The notes under the pieces: model-generated
The model's input: the letters and a program-made list of their open reading frames with translations, nothing else
Databases searched by the model: none
Told to the model about the DNA's origin: nothing
Source: Hyphomicrobiales bacterium
Lineage (GTDB): Bacteria > Pseudomonadota > Alphaproteobacteria > Rhizobiales > Rhizobiaceae
Reading direction: 5' to 3'
Assembly (NCBI GenBank): GCA_900473045.1
Contig: UCKS01000039.1
Location: 1 to 64,000, forward strand
Length of the DNA: 64,000 nucleotides
Program-made: the position numbers and the translations under genes
In this document: one piece after another, positions 57,218 to 64,000 of the stretch
Layout: each line of letters opens with the position of its first letter
How positions within the stretch are numbered: position 1 is the stretch's first letter

Positions 57218-59422
57218 TCACAAGAAGCTCTGCGGATCGATATCGAGCTGCACGTTCACCGAGCCACGCACTTTCGGCCCGTTGGCCATCATCGTTTTGA
57301 CAAAAGCCTGCATGTCGCTGTTGCGGCGGCCGTGGACCAGCAAGCGAAAACGATGGCGGCCACGGATCAGCGCCAGCGGTGCCTCGGCCGGACCCAGAAT
57401 GCTGATGCCGCTGACCTTGGGCGCTGCCTGCCGCAAGCCGCGCGCATGTCCTTCCGCATCGGCGCGGGTATCGGCCGAGACGATGATCGAGGCGAGGCGT
57501 CCGAACGGTGGCAGAAGCGCCTTTTCCCGCTCGCTGATTTCGCGCTCGTAGAAGGCATCCGAATCGCCCGAGACGATCGCCTGCATCACCGGGTGCTGCG
57601 GCTGGTAGGTCTGCAAAAGGCCAAGGCTCTTCAGGCCGGTGCGCCCCGCCCGGCCCGTCACCTGGCTGAGCAGCTGGAATGTCCGCTCGGCTGCGCGTGG
57701 ATCGCCATTGGCAAGGCCGATATCGGCATCGACGATGCCGACGAAGGTCATCATCGGAAAATTGTGTCCCTTGGCAACCAGCTGCGTGCCGACGACGATA
57801 TCCGCCTCGCCTTTGGCGATCGCTTCCAGCTCCAGCCGCAGGCGCTTGACGCCCATCAGGTCGGACGACAAGACGATGGTGCGGGCATCGGGAAAATGCC
57901 GATCGACCTCTTCGGCGATCCGCTCGACGCCCGGCCCGCAGGCGACCAGATGATCGAACGTACCGCATTCCGGGCAGTTCTCCGGCGTCTTTTCCGCGTA
58001 GCCGCAATGATGGCACTGGATCTGGCCGCGAAACCGGTGCTCGACCAGCCAGCTGGAGCAATCCGGGCATTGGAACCGGTGGCCGCAGACGCGGCAGAGC
58101 GTCAGCGGCGCATATCCGCGCCGGTTGAGAAACAGCAGCGCCTGTTCGCCGCGCTCCACCGCCTTGCCGATATAGCGCAGCAGGATGGGCGACAGAAAGC
58201 CGCCACGCTCCGGTGGATGCTTGCGCATGTCGACAAGGCCGAGATCCGGCAGCGCCGCGTCACCAAACCGCGTCGGCAGGTGGATCGGATTGTAACGGCC
58301 GAGATCGCCATTGACCCGGCTTTCCACCGATGGCGTGGCCGAGACCAGCACGATCGGAAACTCGCCAATCCGGGCCCGCACCACCGCCATGTCGCGCGCA
58401 TTATAGAAGACACGGTCTTCCTGCTTGTAGGCCGGATCATGCTCCTCATCGACAACAATGAGCCCAAGATTTTCGAATGGCAGGAACAGTGCCGAACGCG
58501 CGCCGGCCACGACCCGCACCCCACCCTCCGTCACCTGCCGCCAGACTTTTTCACGGGTGCGCGGGGCGAGATCGGAATGCCATTCGGCCGGCTTCGAGCC
58601 GAACCGGTCCTGGAAGCGTTCGAGAAAACTCGCCGTCAGCGCAATTTCCGGCAGCAGGATCAGCACCTGCTTGCCGGCCTTCAAGGTCGCGGCGATCGCC
58701 TCGAAATAGACTTCCGTTTTGCCCGAACCGGTAATGCCGTCGATCAGCGAGACAGAAAACCCGCCGGCATCGACGCTTTCGAGCAGATCGATGGCCGCCT
58801 GCTTTTGCGGCCCTTCGAGCCGGTGCTCCACATAATCCGGATCGGGCGCTGCCACCACCGGCGGCGGCGGCATGAATACCGTCTCGAACACGCCCTGCGC
58901 CGTCAGTCCGTCGATGACACTGGAGGAAGTACCGGCGGCATGGGCAAGACCCGACCGCGTCCATGTAAACCCGTTATCGGCGGTAGTGATTACCCGTTCG
59001 CGCGCCGGCGTCATCCGCTCGGGCCGGGTCTCGGTCAGCCGCAGGCCTTCGATCATCGGCTCCGGGTCAAACGCCGCCGGAGCCCGCAGCGCCATGCGCG
59101 CAACAAGTCCCGGCGGTGATACCGTATAAGTCGCCACCCAATCGAGGAAAGTCCGCATGTCCTTGGCCAGCGGCGGGCAATCGAAGGCACGGGTAATCGA
59201 CTTCAGTTTTTTTGGATCGACGCTGCCATCGTCGGTTCCGTCCCAGACGACGCCCAGCACTTGGCGGGGACCGAGCGGCACCTGGACGATCGATCCGGGT
59301 TCGACAGCCATTCCCTCCGGCACCGCATAGGAGTATGGTTTCGGGGCGGGCATCGGCACCAGAACGGGCACGACGCGACGGGCGAACAGGTCGTCAAACA
59401 AATCGGTCGAATCTTCAGTCAT
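57218..59422 (-). CDS. priA: Primosomal helicase PriA
   Basis: 734 residues. 3'-5' superfamily 2 helicase that restarts stalled replication forks. N-terminal DNA-binding part ([19 protein letters not shown]), Walker [19 protein letters not shown] box ([14 protein letters not shown]), the zinc-binding cysteines [13 protein letters not shown] and CHHCGY...CPECG, and motif VTGRAGRTG. Ends in [12 protein letters not shown] at 59422 is the natural start. Divergent from fsa. Confidence 0.96.
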   Translation of the reverse strand: MTEDSTDLFDDLFARRVVPVLVPMPAPKPYSYAVPEGMAVEPGSIVQVPLGPRQVLGVVWDGTDDGSVDPKKLKSITRAFDCPPLAKDMRTFLDWVATYTVSPPGLVARMALRAPAAFDPEPMIEGLRLTETRPERMTPARERVITTADNGFTWTRSGLAHAAGTSSSVIDGLTAQGVFETVFMPPPPVVAAPDPDYVEHRLEGPQKQAAIDLLESVDAGGFSVSLIDGITGSGKTEVYFEAIAATLKAGKQVLILLPEIALTASFLERFQDRFGSKPAEWHSDLAPRTREKVWRQVTEGGVRVVAGARSALFLPFENLGLIVVDEEHDPAYKQEDRVFYNARDMAVVRARIGEFPIVLVSATPSVESRVNGDLGRYNPIHLPTRFGDAALPDLGLVDMRKHPPERGGFLSPILLRYIGKAVERGEQALLFLNRRGYAPLTLCRVCGHRFQCPDCSSWLVEHRFRGQIQCHHCGYAEKTPENCPECGTFDHLVACGPGVERIAEEVDRHFPDARTIVLSSDLMGVKRLRLELEAIAKGEADIVVGTQLVAKGHNFPMMTFVGIVDADIGLANGDPRAAERTFQLLSQVTGRAGRTGLKSLGLLQTYQPQHPVMQAIVSGDSDAFYEREISEREKALLPPFGRLASIIVSADTRADAEGHARGLRQAAPKVSGISILGPAEAPLALIRGRHRFRLLVHGRRNSDMQAFVKTMMANGPKVRGSVNVQLDIDPQSFL

Positions 59423-59502
59423 CGGCCGTGACCTTGCCTTCGGATTGCGTTAAAGAAAACCCCGAAACATCAAGCAGCCCCGCATCCCAAGGGAGAATAC
59501 CC

Positions 59503-60156
59503 ATGAAGTTTTTTGTCGATACAGCCGATGTCAATGAAATCCGTGAGTTGAACGACCTCGGTCTCGTTGATGGCGTGACGACCAACCCTTCGCTGATCCT
59601 GAAGTCCGGCCGTAACATCCTGGAAGTCACCAAGGAAATCTGCGGCATCGTCGATGGTCCGGTTTCGGCCGAAGTTGCCGCGACCGACTACGAAACGATC
59701 ATGAAGGAAGCGGCTGTCATTTCCAAGATCGCCGACAATATCTGCATCAAGCTGCCGCTGACGCTCGATGGCCTCAAGGCCTGCAAGAACCTGTCGTCGG
59801 ATGGTCACCTGACCAACGTCACCCTGTGCTTCTCGGCCAACCAGGCCCTGCTCGCCGCCAAGGCCGGCGCCACCTTCGTGTCACCCTTCGTCGGCCGCCT
59901 CGATGACATCGCCATTGATGGCATGGACCTGATCCGCGAAATCCGCCAGATTTTTGACAACTACGGCTACGAGACCGAAATCCTCGCCGCTTCGATCCGC
60001 ACGGTCAACCACGTCAAGGAAGCTGCCCTTATCGGCGCCGACGTCATCACCGCGCCGCCGGCAACGCTCAAGGCACTGGTCAAGCACCCGCTGACCGACA
60101 AGGGCCTCGAAACCTTCCTGGCCGACTGGGCCAAGACCGGCCAGAAGATCGCCTGA
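59503..60156 (+). CDS. fsa: Transaldolase-like fructose-6-phosphate aldolase
   Basis: 217 residues, the short TalC/Fsa (transaldolase 3B) class. Starts [18 protein letters not shown], with [14 protein letters not shown] and the Schiff-base lysine in NICIKLPLT. The [19 protein letters not shown] segment is typical. In rhizobia this class may work as true transaldolase in the pentose phosphate pathway. GGGAG site. Strong terminator follows. Confidence 0.93.
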   Translation: MKFFVDTADVNEIRELNDLGLVDGVTTNPSLILKSGRNILEVTKEICGIVDGPVSAEVAATDYETIMKEAAVISKIADNICIKLPLTLDGLKACKNLSSDGHLTNVTLCFSANQALLAAKAGATFVSPFVGRLDDIAIDGMDLIREIRQIFDNYGYETEILAASIRTVNHVKEAALIGADVITAPPATLKALVKHPLTDKGLETFLADWAKTGQKIA

Positions 60157-60177
60157 TTTTTTTCAGGAATGGAATGA

Positions 60178-60212
60178 AGAAAGCCCCGCGAGATAATGGC
60201 GGGGCTTTTTTG
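60178..60212 (+). terminator. Rho-independent terminator after fsa
   Basis: AAGCCCCGC pairs with GCGGGGCTT across GAGATAATG, followed by a T-run. It also marks the boundary to the accessory region. Confidence 0.93.
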
Positions 60213-60215
60213 TTA

Positions 60216-61019
60216 TTATTCTCTTACAACCGTCAGTCCCGCTTGAATTAAAGCACCGCGTATCAGCGGGATATCTTCATTCAGCACATTCCACCGCCAA
60301 CACCAGGGCGTGAGTTGTTGCAGTGTGCCAAATGCATTCTCATTGATCCAATCCCGCAGACTTTTACCCTTTACTTGACGATCGAGGTGGCCCTGGGAGA
60401 GAAAATTGATCTCAAACACGTCACGAAGCATTTGGTCGAGGTTTCGCTTGTCGTTATCCTCTAAGTATACTCCTCTGAATGCCTGAGATTGTTTTTTTAG
60501 TTGTTCGGGAGGACCATAAAAAGTTTTGTCACTTGTCGCATAACGGGAGGAAATCGTGCCCGTCGCGAAGGCTCGGGGTCCCCAAAAATAGGGCATGGTG
60601 TACCCAATGCCGTAAATCGGCTGGAGTGAATCAACAAGTATTCTGATAATTTCCTCGTTTACGTTTGAGGAATCATCGACTGCCGCCTCGTCAACATGAA
60701 CGGTTAAACGCCTGAATTTTCCAGAAACAAAATGGGCTTCGATTGCAAAGTCCGACAGCAAATCTTCTCTACGCTTCCAGAGATAACCAAATTCCGCCCA
60801 CTCCTTCTGAAGGAGAACTTTGCGTTTGATGAAATTCTTATATAGATAATCTTTACCTTTTTTATCGTCGAGAACAGTCGCAATGTCTGGTGAGCGCCCT
60901 ATTATAGATGCGACTATTTCGAAAACATCGTGCGCGCCAATAATCGTTGTAGCTACTGCCCAATCGTAAAAGACAATAGACCGCACTAAGTTTGTCTCGG
61001 CGTACTCGCAGATTGACAT
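60216..61019 (-). CDS. Putative immunity protein for the adjacent Rhs-type toxin
   Basis: 267 residues, no signal peptide or membrane segment, so cytoplasmic. Begins MSICEYAETNLVRSIVFYDW and is rich in Asp, Glu, Tyr and Trp (YGIGYTMPYFWGPRAFATG; LTPWCWRWNVLN). No family recognised. It starts ten bases after the toxin stop, has an AGGGAA site, and its composition is clearly more AT-rich than the flanking genes. The place and size are those of an immunity gene for polymorphic toxins. The role is inferred from context only. Confidence 0.6.
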   Translation of the reverse strand: MSICEYAETNLVRSIVFYDWAVATTIIGAHDVFEIVASIIGRSPDIATVLDDKKGKDYLYKNFIKRKVLLQKEWAEFGYLWKRREDLLSDFAIEAHFVSGKFRRLTVHVDEAAVDDSSNVNEEIIRILVDSLQPIYGIGYTMPYFWGPRAFATGTISSRYATSDKTFYGPPEQLKKQSQAFRGVYLEDNDKRNLDQMLRDVFEINFLSQGHLDRQVKGKSLRDWINENAFGTLQQLTPWCWRWNVLNEDIPLIRGALIQAGLTVVRE

Positions 61020-61028
61020 GATTCCCTA

Positions 61029-61868
61029 CTATGGTTTCAGTTTTTTGGCAGGTTCGCCTCGCGCTTTTCCGCCTGTTGGATCATTACGGCCACCCCTCTC
61101 AACGACCTCACCAGACGAATTCTTACCGGCTTGTCTTAGTTTATCCGAGTTCATATCATTCTTGCGAGCTTGGCTTGTCGATGTTTGACTAGGTGAAACA
61201 CACTCGCAGATGTGGACCGTCTTTCCGTCTTTGTAAACAACGGTGATATCAGGCCTCTGACTTGACACCCCCTTCGTCCCCAGTGCGGTATCGATACTGC
61301 GATTTAGATGTACAGACGCTACATTAGGGTCCTTGGCGTATTCGGCAGCTTTTGCGTAGCTAACGTCTGCATGCCAATTATCTTTTCCAGTTTTTTGAGC
61401 AACTCCTTGGATCTTTCCTACCCATGCCCCGTCCACCTTCGCAGCGGACTGGATAGTTTCAGCCAAAGTATTTGCCTCAATCCTCCCCAGATGGATGGCC
61501 GTAGTTGCACCACCGGGGATACCGGGAATTAGAGTTGCACCAGCATCGATCGCGGCGCCACCAAGGTCAGCTGCTACATCTGACCAATTTCCATTCCAGG
61601 CATTGTTAACTGCGCTACCGAGCCCCCAAGCAACATTTCCTACATCCCAAATAGTTTCAAAGATGTGCCCATTCGGATCGCTCCTGTTGACTGGATCGTT
61701 GCCCGAATACGCATACCGGTTTGTCCCAACTCCCTCGATCGTGGGGTCCAACGTGTCCGGCGAAATGAACCGGGCGTTGGCCGCCGAGCCGAATGACACG
61801 GACAGCATGCTGCAAACAAGCAACAGGGTGAGCATGCGGGTCAAAAACCCGCTGGAAAAGCATTTCAT
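61029..61868 (-). CDS. Minimal secreted Rhs-type toxin (signal peptide, Rhs core end, variable tip)
   Basis: 279 residues from ATG 61868 (GGGGAC upstream). Residues 1-32 are a Sec signal peptide ([21 protein letters not shown]). Residues 33-67 are the end of an Rhs core: [20 protein letters not shown], then [15 protein letters not shown]. The remaining ~210 residues are a variable tip; [20 protein letters not shown] followed by SPSQT looks like a PD-(D/E)XK-type nuclease core (D, then E after a strand). The Rhs beta-cage of 1000 or more residues is absent. A probable immunity gene follows. Either a minimal exported effector or a deletion remnant of a larger gene. Confidence 0.7.
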   Translation of the reverse strand: MKCFSSGFLTRMLTLLLVCSMLSVSFGSAANARFISPDTLDPTIEGVGTNRYAYSGNDPVNRSDPNGHIFETIWDVGNVAWGLGSAVNNAWNGNWSDVAADLGGAAIDAGATLIPGIPGGATTAIHLGRIEANTLAETIQSAAKVDGAWVGKIQGVAQKTGKDNWHADVSYAKAAEYAKDPNVASVHLNRSIDTALGTKGVSSQRPDITVVYKDGKTVHICECVSPSQTSTSQARKNDMNSDKLRQAGKNSSGEVVERGGRNDPTGGKARGEPAKKLKP

Positions 61869-61895
61869 GAACAAGTCCCCACTTGAATCGGATCG

Positions 61896-62829
61896 TTATT
61901 GCGTCTGGCCATCCTGTGGCCGCCAGCCCATTGCTTCCGCCGTCGCGAAAGCTTGTATATTCTGTCCGTACCACTGATCGGCCTTCACCTTCAGATCGGC
62001 CGGAATGTCTTCCATTCGCGTATATTTCCCCGCCAGTTCCCGCCGCAGCAGGCCGCTATAGGCGCTGCCTTTCTTCACCAGCCCATAGGCAAAGGTCGGA
62101 TAATGCCGCAGCAGCACATTGGAGACGGCGATCGCGTTTTCGAATGCGCCGGCTTCGATTTGATTTTCCACCAGAAAGGACGCGATCAGCGCCGTTGCCT
62201 CTCCATGTGAAAGGGGCCGCAGATAGACGCCGTTGGCGACCGCCTGGTCCGACATCGGCAATTTTTCCCGGTACCAGACATGGCGGGTAAAACCGCCGCC
62301 GCTGGTCGCCTCCAGATTCCAGACAGCACCATCGCTGTCGGTATATTTCACGAAGACATGCAGGGGGGCTTCGGCCAGCGTCATCTGCAACCCCAGCCGC
62401 AGACCGACGAACGTCATCAGCATCGGCATGGTGATGCAGTTGCCCCGCCGTGTCGTTAGGTAGCGCTGCAGCAGGCGGTTTGCCGATTTTTCACCAAGCG
62501 GATCCTCCAGATCGTACTGAAAAGGCCTGTTGCCGTTCCAGTCGCCGCCTTCGTAGAGATAGCGCTTCAAGGCGGCAAGCCGTTCGGAAGGGCTTGCATT
62601 TTCCCCGGCCATCACCCGAACATCCGCGGCCATACGGTCGATTTCCGCCTGCACTTCCACGGTATTGGACGGCATCAACCGCAAGCTTCACCGCCAACAG
62701 ATCCTGCCCCGGCGCAAACAGAGCTTCGGTCCGCTCTTGCAAAGCGGCCTGCTCATTTACCGGGGATTGCGCCAAAACGGCAGAAAACCCCAGCAGACAG
62801 AATAAAAGCCAAAGCCCAAAAACGCGCAT
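61896..62829 (-). pseudogene. SirB1/transglutaminase-like protein, interrupted by a frameshift
   Basis: The first part from ATG 62829 encodes a signal peptide (RVFGLWLLFCLLGFSAVLAQ) and continues to DLLAVKLAVD near 62676. The rest continues in another frame as PSNTVEVQAEIDRMAADV. Moving between them needs one base to be skipped, so there is one extra base near GATGCCG at 62670-62680. The second part is SirB1-like: LTTRRGNCITMPMLMTFVGL (transglutaminase-type Cys), PLHVFVKY (His) and C-terminal TPR-like helices. It may be a true pseudogene or an assembly error. The toxin gene starts 27 bases after its stop. Confidence 0.7.
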
Positions 62830-62910
62830 TTTCCACCCACAGAAATTCAACCACAGGTGTACGGATCATCCTGATTCGGTCAAGAGGCGGATGGCGATCT
62901 CAAAGTATAT

Positions 62911-64000
62911 TCACTCTTCCTCATCGATCACGCCCGTCAGCCGCATGCCCTCGATCCAGGTCGCGCCATCGTTGCGGATCACGCGTTTCGGGCGGGTGCC
63001 GCAGCGCTTGTGGATTTCTGATGCCAGCAGTTCCGAATGGGTGACGATCCAGATCTGGCTGTCGGTTGAGGCTTGGGCGATCATCTCGGCAAGGGCGGGC
63101 AGCATGTCGGGATGCAGGCTGGTTTCCGGCTCGTTGAGCGCGATGAAGCGCGGCTTGCGGTAGGAGAGCAGCGCACCGGCCAGCGCCAGGAACCGCATCT
63201 GGCCGTCCGACAGTTCGCGCGGCGAAAACTGGCGTTGCGGGAAATCCGGAACAACCAGCGAGAATTCGGCGAATTCCTCCGGCTCGGGCACCACTAGCCG
63301 GGCGCCGCCAAAGGCATCGGCAATGGCGCGATCGAGATCGACCGTATCCTGACGGGTGTGGAACAGCGTTGCAAACACCGCCGCGAGATTGGAGCCGTCC
63401 TCATCCAGCATCGGCGCGGTGACCGCAAGGCAGGGTGACCGCAGCGGCGAATCGCGGTCGGTACGGAACCCGTGGAAAAAGCGCCAGCCGTCGATCGCCC
63501 GCCGGAACGTGCCGATCTCCGGATAATGCCCGGCGTCACCCAAGAGCGCGATCGCCGTTTCCGAGGTCAGCGCCTGTTCCGGATGTTCCTCCATACGGCC
63601 TGCAGAATTTCTGACGAAAATGCCCGGCCCTGCCCGCTTCATCACGGTGACCGGCCGGCCGGCATCGACCTTCAGTTCCTCCTCCTTCACCTGTGGCTCG
63701 AAAATGAACCCGGCAGCCGCTTTCGGCGGCCGCAAACCGGCCTCGACGCGGTAGAGAAAACTCAGCGCCTGGACCTCGTCGAGCAATTCGACCTCGAGCT
63801 TGATGCGCACCGGATCGCCGCTCCGGCGCTTGCCGCTCCACAGAGCCGACGCCATGCCGCCTTCGCGGGCGATCTCGTGGGCCAGCCGTCCGCGCACCGC
63901 GGCCTGGATCAGTTGCAGGGCCCGATAAAGATTGGATTTGCCGACGCCGTTTTCCCCGATGAACAGGTTGACGCCGGCCATATCCATGCGGATGGATTTC
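62911..64000 (-). CDS. AAA-family ATPase (COG4637-like), runs off right edge
   Basis: 363 residues are visible. The frame is open beyond ATG 63987 to the window edge, reading KSIRMDMAGVNLFIGENGVG, so a few more N-terminal residues are expected. Walker A GENGVGKSNL, ABC-like signature LSDGQMRFLAL and Walker B IALNEPETSLHP, with switch His in WIVTHSELLASEI. A single SMC/RecF-like ATPase without the coiled coil. Role unknown; relatives are found alone or near defence genes. It lies 81 bases upstream of the frameshifted gene. Confidence 0.88.
   Translation of the reverse strand, partial: KSIRMDMAGVNLFIGENGVGKSNLYRALQLIQAAVRGRLAHEIAREGGMASALWSGKRRSGDPVRIKLEVELLDEVQALSFLYRVEAGLRPPKAAAGFIFEPQVKEEELKVDAGRPVTVMKRAGPGIFVRNSAGRMEEHPEQALTSETAIALLGDAGHYPEIGTFRRAIDGWRFFHGFRTDRDSPLRSPCLAVTAPMLDEDGSNLAAVFATLFHTRQDTVDLDRAIADAFGGARLVVPEPEEFAEFSLVVPDFPQRQFSPRELSDGQMRFLALAGALLSYRKPRFIALNEPETSLHPDMLPALAEMIAQASTDSQIWIVTHSELLASEIHKRCGTRPKRVIRNDGATWIEGMRLTGVIDEEE

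Noticed and set aside
57332-59119. 595-codon plus-strand frame opposite priA
   Set aside because: Antisense shadow of a conserved helicase gene without start signals.

Overview
The window reads as chromosome of an alphaproteobacterium of the Rhizobium/Agrobacterium group. Evidence: GC-rich genes with rhizobial protein signatures, an atpHAGDC operon, an lpiA-acvB (MprF/AcvB) pair, a glycerol ABC operon in the order glpD-S-T-P-Q-U-V, an Agrobacterium-type lysine 6-dehydrogenase, and short intergenic palindromic mosaic repeats of the rhizobial RIME type. I cannot name the species. The left edge cuts hemA and the right edge cuts an ATPase gene. I see no tRNA, rRNA, CRISPR array or insertion sequence.

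Layout. 1-9.1 kb: 5' part of hemA (with a FixK/FNR-type box upstream), a glycine-zipper lipoprotein, then tamA-tamB for outer-membrane assembly; TamB carries a 513-residue internal tandem duplication. 9.1-15.5 kb: a small conserved hypothetical, a divergent Lrp regulator with arginase and ornithine aminotransferase (arginine catabolism), a soluble two-PAS chemoreceptor with its CheW, and a small acidic protein. 15.6-23.3 kb: acvB-lpiA (lysyl-phosphatidylglycerol), a K+-channel-like protein with a zinc ribbon, a small membrane protein, a hypothetical and a polysaccharide-initiating sugar transferase. 23.4-33 kb: glp operon for glycerol uptake and glycerol-3-phosphate oxidation with its DeoR repressor, and a divergent SDR.

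33-49.5 kb: a LysR regulator and fdsGBACD (NAD-linked molybdenum formate dehydrogenase), a pentapeptide-repeat protein, a nucleotidyltransferase-like gene, and an NtrC-type two-component system beside an OFA-family (oxalate/formate) transporter. That transporter has a consensus sigma-54 promoter, paired upstream dyads and a 29-codon coupled leader ORF. An Lrp regulator and L-lysine 6-dehydrogenase follow. 49.5-60.2 kb: housekeeping genes manC, atpHAGDC, a small membrane protein, priA and a transaldolase-like fsa.

60.2-64 kb is accessory and partly AT-richer: a presumed immunity gene, a minimal Rhs-type toxin gene (Sec signal peptide joined directly to the last ~35 residues of an Rhs core and a variable PD-(D/E)XK-like tip), a frameshifted transglutaminase-like gene and a partial AAA ATPase. 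The toxin pair and the sigma-54-controlled OFA locus with its leader ORF are the best candidates for undescribed biology.
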